Positions 7,929 to 13,928 of a stretch of 13,928 nt of DNA are shown here, one piece after another. The position numbers and the translations under genes were made by a program. Source of the DNA: CAVURW01 sp963743595 (lineage in GTDB: Bacteria; Verrucomicrobiota; Verrucomicrobiia; Methylacidiphilales; UBA1321); the NCBI GenBank assembly GCA_963743595.1, contig CAVURW010000095.1:1-13928 (forward strand), in the 5' to 3' direction. Under the pieces are notes generated by a model. That model did no database searches, was not told where the DNA came from, and saw only the letters and a program-made list of their open reading frames with translations. The stretch's first letter is position 1. Each line of letters starts with the position of its first letter.

Positions 7929-8024
7929 GAAGAAGCTATTGAGAAATTTCCTGTGGAGATGAGAGAGAGCGTAAGGGCGAGGTTTAAGTCTAAGGACAGC
8001 GACAAAGGGGACAGGCATCTTTAA

Positions 8025-8258
8025 TTGGTGCTATTTTGGACAATTCCGCTCGATCTAATGTTTCAGTTACGCTATTCATGGCGTCTTATAAGAAATCCGT
8101 CCAGAGGGGAATGAAGAGCCGGTGTAGGGTATCGCCGAAGAATACGACACCACCAGGGTGAACACGTTCAAGCATATCTTAACGATCATGGATTCTATGG
8201 CTTGACATTACCTGAGTGGGCGTCATTTCTCCAGTATGGTGGGCCCCTCTTGCATTAA
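8025..8258 (+). pseudogene. Decayed coding segment in several frames
   Basis: Between the TAA at 8022 and the small membrane gene no intact gene is present, yet protein-like pieces occur in different forward frames. One frame gives TLFMASYKKSVQRGMKSR around 8060-8120 and stops at TGA 8159. Another, open from 8115, gives QGEHVQAYLNDHGFYGL and then PEWASFLQYGGPLLH, ending at TAA 8256-8258, ten bases before the next start. A third frame gives EEYDTTRVNTFKH around 8140-8180. The pattern fits one ancestral gene broken by small indels. I cannot name the family. Confidence 0.3.
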
Positions 8259-8268
8259 TTTGTAAAAA

Positions 8269-8631
8269 ATGCTTAATCGAATTAAGAGTATTTATGTTGC
8301 GAGGATATGTTTGATGCTGTTTTTGCTTTATTCTATCCGCGATTTTATTCACGATTTCCCGAATGAAGCTCCGCTGGTGAGTTTTTTAACACTTGTTCCA
8401 CTCTTGTTTTTAATCTGTTCGTTCTTTAATTCATTTGCGGCTATATTGGTTACCGCAATCGGTTTATTTGGATTATCCGCATATTGCGTATTATCGGTCG
8501 ATTTTTCTATTTTAAAGCCCGTTGGAATTATCGCGACTGCGATTATTCTTATTGGTCAATTGATCGTTCCCTTAGCCGTTTGTGTGATGACAGTGTGGGA
8601 ACACTTGGATGATCGCTATGCGAAAAAGTGA
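8269..8631 (+). CDS. Small four-helix inner-membrane protein
   Basis: A 120-residue protein starting MLNRIKSIYVARICL with about four hydrophobic segments: residues 10-22, 36-55 (LVSFLTLVPLLFLICSFF), 57-78 and 84-110. It has charged ends (RIK at the N-terminus, HLDDRYAKK at the C-terminus), predicting both termini in the cytoplasm. No family is recognised. It lies ten bases after the end of a decayed coding segment and has only A-rich sequence before its ATG, no Shine-Dalgarno. Small multi-helix proteins in this position behind a toxin tip are often immunity proteins; that is inference from position only. Confidence 0.6.
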   Translation: MLNRIKSIYVARICLMLFLLYSIRDFIHDFPNEAPLVSFLTLVPLLFLICSFFNSFAAILVTAIGLFGLSAYCVLSVDFSILKPVGIIATAIILIGQLIVPLAVCVMTVWEHLDDRYAKK

Positions 8632-8637
8632 ACTACA

Positions 8638-8685
8638 CAGGCGAGCGTAGGTCAAAGATAAACGCAAGTACCAGCTTCTCGCCTG
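8638..8685. repeat. Perfect 8-bp inverted repeat with 32-base loop
   Basis: CAGGCGAG at 8638-8645 is the exact reverse complement of CTCGCCTG at 8678-8685. There is no T-run after it, so it is a poor terminator. It lies directly before the ParA-like gene (start 8707) and between coding blocks of different character. It could be an operator or partition-type site, or a structured leader. Confidence 0.4.
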
Positions 8686-8706
8686 GAAACTCTATCCCCT
8701 ACAACC

Positions 8707-9489
8707 TTGGCCCGTCCTGGCCTCTCTACATCGATAAAATCGCTTAATGAAAAGCGAATCGTGGCTATCGCTGGGAACAGGGGAGGAACAGGAAAAACGA
8801 CGACCGCAGTTACCCTCTACGAGTGGTATCTCGTCAATGGAATCAATCTGTTTTCCTACGATTACGAGAGCGATAATAAAGAGAGTTCTTGCTTTGCCCA
8901 CTTCGTGAAAGACGCAGAGCGCTACCCACTCCACTACGAACGCGACGCTCTCGATCAAATGCTTCAGGATCTCGAATCTAAACAAGAAGCCATTATCCTC
9001 GCCGACTTTGGAGCTGGGTCTCAGCGAGAAACAATCCAGTTCTACAAGGACTATTATGAAATGCTCATCGCCCACGGTGTACGATTGACCCTGGTTGGAG
9101 TTCTCGACTCAGACGTTGGTGCTCTCAAGGGAATTCTGGAATGGGCCGACAATCTGGCCGAATTCACCAAGATTGACTGGATGATCGTGCTCAATGAAAA
9201 AGACGTGATTGGTGAAAAATTTGAATATTGGCAACGAAGCAATCTAGCCGAGGGATTCCGTAAGCTTTGCAGGCCAGCAGTAATCACGCTGCGATCCCGA
9301 AATCCCGTCTTTCAAAACGCGCTTCGCAACGACGGCCTTACCCTCCAAGACGTAATCCATCGTAAGCTGTTACCTGGACATCCGCTCGACAACTTTACCC
9401 AGGAGTCGCTAGCGCGAAAGTATTGGAACGACATTAAACGCCAACTCGATTCCATTGCTGCCTCTCACCTACTGCCGGTCAAAGAGTAG
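8707..9489 (+). CDS. ParA/MinD-type P-loop ATPase with Arg in the signature-Lys position
   Basis: A 260-residue cytoplasmic ATPase. The deviant Walker A loop is GNRGGTGKTT at residues 23-32, with the P-loop Lys at 30. Canonical ParA/MinD proteins have KGGxGKTT; here residue 25 is Arg. A Walker B-type strand with Asp100 follows (IILADFGAG), and a third conserved-looking strand is WMIVLNEKD (158-166). The length, the single ATPase domain and the absence of an N-terminal helix-turn-helix resemble plasmid/conjugation ParA relatives such as TraL- or VirC1-like proteins. The only standard start is TTG 8707 (GTG 8761 would remove the 18 residues before the loop); no clear ribosome site is seen. It is followed after one base by an integrase-type fragment, so it probably came with a mobile element. 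Its cargo is unknown, and no ParB partner lies in the window. Confidence 0.7.
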   Translation: MARPGLSTSIKSLNEKRIVAIAGNRGGTGKTTTAVTLYEWYLVNGINLFSYDYESDNKESSCFAHFVKDAERYPLHYERDALDQMLQDLESKQEAIILADFGAGSQRETIQFYKDYYEMLIAHGVRLTLVGVLDSDVGALKGILEWADNLAEFTKIDWMIVLNEKDVIGEKFEYWQRSNLAEGFRKLCRPAVITLRSRNPVFQNALRNDGLTLQDVIHRKLLPGHPLDNFTQESLARKYWNDIKRQLDSIAASHLLPVKE

Positions 9490-9490
9490 T

Positions 9491-9853
9491 ATGTTATCGA
9501 GCAGCCTTACTGATGTCTCCGCAAGCTATACTGTGGTGGACAATCTGCCATTAGTTATATGGCGACAGAAATCTCGAATGGAAGGCAAACGGTCAAACTT
9601 TATAACTCGGTTAACCGCGGTAAGACGATGTACCTATTATGCCGGTGGGCGAAGAGTGCAAAAGAACTTTAGCGACAAGGCAGAGGCCAAGGGGGTGGCG
9701 AAGCAAATCTTGGGCGAGTTGACAAACGACTCAAAGGCAGTGGAAGCGATGGCCACGCCGGAATTGGAGAGTCTTATTGCAGCGCGCAAGGTATTGGCTT
9801 CGGGTTATGCACTCCATGTAGCGGGATCTGGTTTGAATAAAAAATCGCGATAA
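9491..9853 (+). pseudogene. Truncated site-specific integrase, N-terminal part
   Basis: ATG 9491 lies one base after the ParA-like stop; ATG 9578 is another possible start. The 120-residue product contains TYYAGGRRVQKNFSDKAEAK, then AKQILGEL, then LIAARKVLASGYALHVA. This is the order of an AP2/Arm-type DNA-binding strand pair, its AEA helix and the start of the SAM-like core-binding domain of tyrosine integrases, much like those common in Verrucomicrobia. The fragment ends right after the ALHVA helix start with an unrelated tail (GSGLNKKSR). The rest of the core-binding domain and the R-H-R-Y catalytic domain are absent, and no forward frame continues them. I read it as the stump of an integrase after deletion. 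It cannot recombine alone; a role as a DNA-binding regulator is possible. Confidence 0.55.
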
Positions 9854-10355
9854 TCTAATGATTGCACATAAGGAGGCCAAACAATGGTAGTCCAAAGGAG
9901 GTTTAGGAATCCTTTCCGTTGATCTGGCGTGGAAGTGGGCGTTGGAGGAGGAATCTCATATTGAAGCCCCTCCAGGTGAAACGGTTCGTCCTGGTGTAAA
10001 AAGGGGGGCAATGCCAATTGCGTCACCATCTCTTTGAGGGCTGGATCACCCATTTTGGTCATGACGACGTTAATCTGATCATCCGTGGCCGGATATAGCT
10101 GGTGGCGACTACTACATGTCCCATCGCTTGGACACAAATTGACGAAAATGGCGTATGTCTGGACCTCTACGGAAGTGCCCGCAATGTTACGAGCGATTTC
10201 CTGGATGGCTTGACGTTGCAAAGTTGATCAAGTCGACCCTCAAGCGTAAAATTGGAAGAGTAACCGTTTAACGAATCACGTGCAGCGTATCCTTGTGGTA
10301 CATAATAACCTAGGCAATCCTTAAGGCGATTTTTGTGATATGTTTCGTATTGCAT
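9805..10355 (-). pseudogene. Frameshifted, truncated gene of unknown family
   Basis: Two minus-strand frames join into one protein. From ATG 10355 the first reads MQYETYHKNRLKDCLGYYV and onward to LEGRLDQL near 10228. The natural continuation (QRQAIQEIARNIAG, then EVQTYAIFVNLCP) is in another frame from about 10220 downward and stops at 9805. A small indel around 10220-10230 restores a protein of roughly 180 residues, with a Pro/Thr-rich stretch (EIPPPTPTSTPDQ) near its end. Upstream of ATG 10355 the frame stays open to about 10440 and still looks protein-like (VRFNFATGTLKKGTNK), so the 5' end may be lost too. The 3' end runs over the integrase fragment on the opposite strand, which suggests that it was cut. 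No domain recognised; no function assigned. This accounts for most of the 590-base stretch between the integrase stump and the chitosanase-like gene. Confidence 0.5.
9871..9922 (+). other. Orphan translation start: strong ribosome site and 12-codon frame
   Basis: AGGAGG at 9871-9876, seven bases, then ATG 9884 is the best Shine-Dalgarno/start pair in this part of the window, yet the frame (MVVQRRFRNPFR) stops after 12 codons at TGA 9920. It opposes the minus-strand pseudogene. It may be the head of a gene whose body was lost at a rearrangement point near 9890-9920, or chance. Confidence 0.2.
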
Positions 10356-10430
10356 CGTGATATGAGGCCTTGACTTGTTGGTTCCCTTCTTTAGCGTCCC
10401 TGTAGCGAAATTAAACCGGACACTAACTTT

Positions 10431-10434
10431 GAGG
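10431..10434 (+). promoter_or_regulatory. Shine-Dalgarno of the chitosanase-like gene
   Basis: GAGG lies eight bases before ATG 10443 and supports that start. The 87 bases between the minus-strand ATG 10355 and this gene must hold the operon promoter if it is local; TTGACT at 10370-10375 is a possible -35 box, but no convincing -10 box follows. Confidence 0.4.
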
Positions 10435-10442
10435 GAAAACTA

Positions 10443-11042
10443 ATGAATACATGGAACATAGCTGGGATCACCGTTAGTCAAGATGGAACCAAAAAGACCT
10501 ACTGGGTAAGTGGTGCAGACATCGATGCAGATGGAAGCAACGGTCAAAACGGTCAACCGTTTGCATACAATCGAACCGACACCGGCTTGGATTTATTGAG
10601 AGATGCTGGCTACCCGAGTGGCGCGTGGCAGAATGTATTGGTGCCCGATGCAACAACTGGGCTGCCAATTGACGACGGAAATGGGAATTTTTATTCGTCG
10701 ACGACGTATGCTTGGCCTGGACGACCAATCTCAACACGATATGTTGATGCCGCAACCGTACCCTACGTTGTGGTCAACCCAATCGTTCGATTGGGATCTC
10801 TAGGTGTGGTTATCGGCTGTCGGGCGCTGGTGTCGTATCGGGGTGCAACGGTGGAGGCTGTAGTTGCGGACGTCGGTCCCGCTCATAAAATTGGAGAAAT
10901 CTCAATCGCTGCAGCCATAGCTCTGGGAATTCCTTCCAGCCCAAGAACGGGCGGAGTTGAGTCTGGAGTCTATTTTCAACTGTTTCCCGACACCCCAGCA
11001 AACGTGAACGGTATTGTTTACGAACTTCAACCAGCTTTCTGA
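10443..11042 (+). CDS. GH75 chitosanase-like protein
   Basis: A 199-residue protein matching the GH75 (fungal-type chitosanase) pattern: a DIDADG motif at residues 26-31 (compare DIDCDG), VPYVVVNP at 106-113, a G-rich strand, then VADVGPAHKIGEISIAAA around 141-158. In GH75 the catalytic pair is an Asp and a Glu (Asp175/Glu188 in the Fusarium solani enzyme); the equivalents here would be Asp143 in DVGP and Glu152 in IGEIS. They are nine residues apart instead of thirteen, so the connecting loop is shorter. GH75 enzymes hydrolyse beta-1,4 links of chitosan. The protein is short and starts directly at MNTWNIAGITVSQDG with no signal peptide, unlike secreted chitosanases. It is the first gene of an operon with a GH13 enzyme (44-base gap) and a patatin. 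The true substrate is uncertain. Confidence 0.7.
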   Translation: MNTWNIAGITVSQDGTKKTYWVSGADIDADGSNGQNGQPFAYNRTDTGLDLLRDAGYPSGAWQNVLVPDATTGLPIDDGNGNFYSSTTYAWPGRPISTRYVDAATVPYVVVNPIVRLGSLGVVIGCRALVSYRGATVEAVVADVGPAHKIGEISIAAAIALGIPSSPRTGGVESGVYFQLFPDTPANVNGIVYELQPAF

Positions 11043-11086
11043 GAGTCTTCTAAACTTAAGGCAGATAACGATTATCAAATAAATTT

Positions 11087-12970
11087 ATGGCACAATATGT
11101 ATTCGGAACGGAGGTTCAAGAAATTCTTGGAGCCGCTCAACAAACTCAAGGCAAAACGACAATACAGCTCGGCGATACTTCATTTACACTACCCAAACCG
11201 TTTCAGTCGCCGACGGATTGGAGGGATTGTACAATATACTTTCTTCTTCTGGATCGGTTTAACAACACTTCAATCGCTCCAGTGTATCCCTGGAACCAGA
11301 AAACAATGTCCCGACAGGGCGGCACATTCAAGGGGGCAACTGCTAAACTTCAATACATCAAAGATCTGGGCGCAAATGCAGTCTGGATCTCACCAGTTTT
11401 AAAGAATCCCTGTGAAGCCGCTAACATGAGTTACCCAGGATATGCAACCCAGGACTTTATCAATCTGGACAAGCGGTTTGCCTCAGATGGGACTTTACCG
11501 ACAGCCGAAAAAGAATATCGCGAGTTGATCGATACTGCGCATAGCCTCGGAATTTATGTTATTCAGGATATTGTAATTAATCACACTGCCCAGGTTTTTG
11601 ACTATGTGATCAATGGAAACATCATTGGGAGTCCTGACTATCTCAACCGACCTCTGGGACAGGAGCCTCCGATTGACTGGTTTAATGGCCTGGGTTTCGC
11701 CCGAACCGACTGGCAGGATCAAATCCCTCCTGGTACTGTGCTATCGCCCGATGACGTGATCTGGCCCGCTGAACTTCAGAACAAGGTCTTTTTCCGCAGA
11801 CAGGGCAATAAGTCCTCCGACACGCCAAATGCTCAAGGTTTTGTTCCGGGCGACTTTGGAACGATGCGTCAACTCGTAGCCGAATACGATGCAACGCCTG
11901 CAAGCCAAGCCGCCTTTCGGAAGGCATATGGAGAAAAACCCGTCTTATCAATTCTCGTAGAGTCCTACCAATATCTGATTGCCAAGTATGATGTAGACGG
12001 ATTTCGAATAGATACTGTCAAGTACGTCCGGCCCGATATTGTCGAAGAGTTTTGCAACTCAATGCGCGAATTCGCACTATCCGTGGGGAAGCAGAACTTC
12101 TTCACCTTCGGGGAAATTTGGGACAGCAACGCGACGATCAATCGATTTGTGGGTCGTCACAGCTCCGATGTGGATGCGGGTGGTTTGGATGCAGCATTGG
12201 ATTACCCGCTTTTTTATGCGCTTCCTAATGCGGTTAAGGCGCAAAGTGGTGTCGAACAGATCAAGCAAATGTTTGATCAACGAATTACCGAGGAAGAAAA
12301 TCTAGTCAGTTCCCATGCAGAAGCGGGACGCTATTTTGTCAGCTTCATTGATAATCATGATCAAAATCAGCGGTTTCACCATCCATTAACGCCAGCTAAA
12401 CAGGTCACCCAGGCCCTCGCTTGCTTGTACATGCTTCAAGGCATTCCTTGCCTCTATTACGGTACCGAGCAAGGCCTTACGGGGACGGTTGACGCAAGTG
12501 GTAGGCCCGTCCTCGACAGTCTAGAATCGGTCCGAGAGGCGCTTTGGGGCAAACAGTGGGCTCAACAGCCGGATGCATTCGATCAAAGCAACTCGTTTTA
12601 CTCCGATATCAAGGCGATTATAGCCGTTCGAAACAAATACAGAGCTCTTCGCTACGGACGGCTGTACTTCAGGGAGGTTTCGGGCGACGGATCGACTTTC
12701 GGGTTCTCGTCTGGCGTCGGGGGCCTAATCGCATTCTCGCGCGTTCTGTCGAACTCAGAAGTTGTCACTATTGCTAACACCAATCCTACAACTGCGTTCA
12801 CTGGTTTTGTTTTGGTCGACTTGGACCTGAATCGATCTCTTCCAAATTATCAAGTCGCATACAGTAACTTCGGGACGGTAGGCGCTGGAGCAGTTCAACT
12901 CCGCTCAAACGTCGCGTGCCTCTATGTGGTGATCCAGCCAATGGAAGTTCAAATTCTTGCAGTAGCCTAA
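11087..12970 (+). CDS. GH13 alpha-amylase-family enzyme
   Basis: A 627-residue protein with all four GH13 signature regions on a (beta/alpha)8 barrel: region I DIVINH at 161-166, region II GFRIDTVKYV with nucleophile Asp309, region III FGEIW with acid/base Glu343, and region IV FIDNHD with Asp425. IYFLLLDRFNN at 50-60 is the usual first barrel strand. A long insert (about 175-260) stands in the domain B position, and the last 85 residues form the usual C-terminal beta-domain. It should cleave or rearrange alpha-glucosidic bonds of starch, glycogen or maltodextrins; the subfamily cannot be set by eye. An N-terminal extension of about 45 residues precedes the barrel, and no signal peptide is visible, so the enzyme is probably cytoplasmic. 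There is no Shine-Dalgarno before ATG 11087, only A/T-rich bases. The patatin gene begins seven bases after its stop. Confidence 0.9.
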   Translation: MAQYVFGTEVQEILGAAQQTQGKTTIQLGDTSFTLPKPFQSPTDWRDCTIYFLLLDRFNNTSIAPVYPWNQKTMSRQGGTFKGATAKLQYIKDLGANAVWISPVLKNPCEAANMSYPGYATQDFINLDKRFASDGTLPTAEKEYRELIDTAHSLGIYVIQDIVINHTAQVFDYVINGNIIGSPDYLNRPLGQEPPIDWFNGLGFARTDWQDQIPPGTVLSPDDVIWPAELQNKVFFRRQGNKSSDTPNAQGFVPGDFGTMRQLVAEYDATPASQAAFRKAYGEKPVLSILVESYQYLIAKYDVDGFRIDTVKYVRPDIVEEFCNSMREFALSVGKQNFFTFGEIWDSNATINRFVGRHSSDVDAGGLDAALDYPLFYALPNAVKAQSGVEQIKQMFDQRITEEENLVSSHAEAGRYFVSFIDNHDQNQRFHHPLTPAKQVTQALACLYMLQGIPCLYYGTEQGLTGTVDASGRPVLDSLESVREALWGKQWAQQPDAFDQSNSFYSDIKAIIAVRNKYRALRYGRLYFREVSGDGSTFGFSSGVGGLIAFSRVLSNSEVVTIANTNPTTAFTGFVLVDLDLNRSLPNYQVAYSNFGTVGAGAVQLRSNVACLYVVIQPMEVQILAVA

Positions 12971-12977
12971 GGACGAT

Positions 12978-13928
12978 ATGCCCCAAGCTAAACGACTTGC
13001 CATTACCATTGCGGGTGCGGTTTCACTCGGAAGCTATGAAGCAGGAGTGCTCTATGAAGTGATTCAAGCAATCGGATCTCACAATGCAGGCAAAACTGCC
13101 AGTGATCCTAACAGAATCGAGATTGATGTCATTACAGGGGCCTCGGCTGGAGCAATCACTGCAACCGTAGCCGTTCAAAAACTCATGTACGAAAAAGGCG
13201 CGTTGGCGAAAGCTAACGACAATGCGCTTTATAATCCGTGGGTGAAAGACGCTGTGCTAGATGATTTTCTCAAGTTGCAAGCTGGTGACAATCCGACGGT
13301 TTCTATTTTGTCATCTGATTACATGGAAGGGATTTCGCAGAAATACATCACGCAGAGGTACGCAGCCCATCTCACGGCTCCGAGTGAAAAGCATCCAGCT
13401 GCAGCGGACACAATTCGCCTGGGTCTCGCATTGTCGAACCTTAATGGTGTGGACTACTCGCGCCCTACAAATTCAGGGGGTTCCTTTACCTATACGAAAT
13501 ACCAAGATCAGATTATTCATTCCTTCACCCCTGCAGACGACAAGAAAGATATTTGGGAAACGTTTCGAAAAGCAGCAGTTGCTTCAGGAGCCTTCCCATT
13601 TGCGTTCCGGCCTCAAGAGTTACACCGTCTAGAAATTGAATACAAATCAAGCCAATACTTAGTTCCGTGGACATTCTCAAGCAAATCGTTCACTTATACG
13701 GATGGCGGCGTATTTCAAAATGAACCTTTAGGAATGGCAAAAAGTCTTGTCGACGAAATTGACGACCATCGGAACAACGATAGTAGATTCTATCTCTTTG
13801 TTGCTCCCGGATCCCGAGGATCTACTTCAAGTTCTGAGTTTAATTTAGATAAGGCGAACTTCGCAGGGATGGCCAAGCAACTCGCTACGTGTGTGTTTCA
13901 ACAGGCACGATTTCATGACTGGATACAA
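12978..13928 (+). CDS. Patatin-like phospholipase, 3' truncated by the window
   Basis: ATG 12978 is preceded by AGGA (spacer CGAT) and lies seven bases after the amylase stop. The frame is open to the window end (317 codons). Features of the patatin fold are plain: the oxyanion-hole region GAVSLGSYEAGVLYEV at 13-28 with its Gly-rich turn, the nucleophile elbow GASAG with Ser56, and the dyad Asp in DGG at 242-244 followed by VFQNEPL. The enzyme acts as a Ser-Asp lipid acyl hydrolase (phospholipase A type). Some bacterial patatins act as secreted toxins or as effectors in signalling systems such as CBASS, but no nucleotide cyclase is visible here. No signal peptide. A region of about 100 residues between elbow and dyad is longer than in minimal patatins. 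The C-terminal part is not seen, so extra domains are possible. Confidence 0.9.
   Translation, partial: MPQAKRLAITIAGAVSLGSYEAGVLYEVIQAIGSHNAGKTASDPNRIEIDVITGASAGAITATVAVQKLMYEKGALAKANDNALYNPWVKDAVLDDFLKLQAGDNPTVSILSSDYMEGISQKYITQRYAAHLTAPSEKHPAAADTIRLGLALSNLNGVDYSRPTNSGGSFTYTKYQDQIIHSFTPADDKKDIWETFRKAAVASGAFPFAFRPQELHRLEIEYKSSQYLVPWTFSSKSFTYTDGGVFQNEPLGMAKSLVDEIDDHRNNDSRFYLFVAPGSRGSTSSSEFNLDKANFAGMAKQLATCVFQQARFHDWIQ

Noticed and set aside
12978..13928. Patatin gene as part of a CBASS-type defence system
   Set aside because: No cyclic-nucleotide synthase or accessory gene is present; neighbours are carbohydrate-active enzymes. It cannot be excluded beyond the window end.
1..13928. CRISPR array, rRNA or complete insertion sequence
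   Set aside because: No regularly spaced direct repeats, rRNA-like blocks or transposase genes with terminal repeats were seen.

Overview
The window looks like a chromosomal accessory region of a Gram-negative bacterium of moderate G+C. A member of the PVC/Verrucomicrobiota group is my best guess, at low confidence. The clues are a DUF1573 protein, a short YD/RHS-like secreted protein, an integrase-type N-terminal domain that resembles those I know from Verrucomicrobia and Opitutaceae, and several genes with no recognisable Shine-Dalgarno sequence. None of these is diagnostic.

Layout. (1) 1-1052, plus strand: the 3' part of an ArnT/GT39-like integral membrane glycosyltransferase, converging on (2) 1063-2322, minus strand, a membrane-anchored protein I do not recognise. 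(3) 2467-7283, plus strand: a tight run of five exported or membrane-anchored products: a 52-aa secreted peptide, a YD/RHS-like protein, a Cys-rich secreted protein, an unrecognised protein and a DUF1573 protein. Gaps between them are 1-30 bases, so they probably form one operon devoted to the cell envelope. (4) 7284-8631: a decayed stretch. Two coding segments are each split by one in-frame stop and overlap at ATGA, a further segment (8025-8258) is broken in several frames, and an intact small four-helix membrane protein follows. The arrangement resembles worn-out toxin-tip/immunity cassettes behind an RHS-type gene. That reading is inference.

(5) 8638-9853: an 8-bp perfect inverted repeat, a ParA/MinD-type P-loop ATPase with an Arg in place of the signature Lys, and a truncated integrase N-terminal fragment. 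This looks like the scar of an integrated mobile element. (6) 9805-10440, minus strand: a frameshifted, truncated gene of unknown family. (7) 10443-13928, plus strand: an operon of a GH75 chitosanase-like protein, a GH13 alpha-amylase-family enzyme and a patatin-like phospholipase (cut by the window end). The catalytic residues of all three can be read, and none has a visible signal peptide.

The two most interesting units are the secreted YD/DUF1573 operon with the decayed cassettes behind it, and the GH75-GH13-patatin operon, which joins polysaccharide- and lipid-cleaving enzymes that seem to stay in the cytoplasm unless exported by an unusual route.
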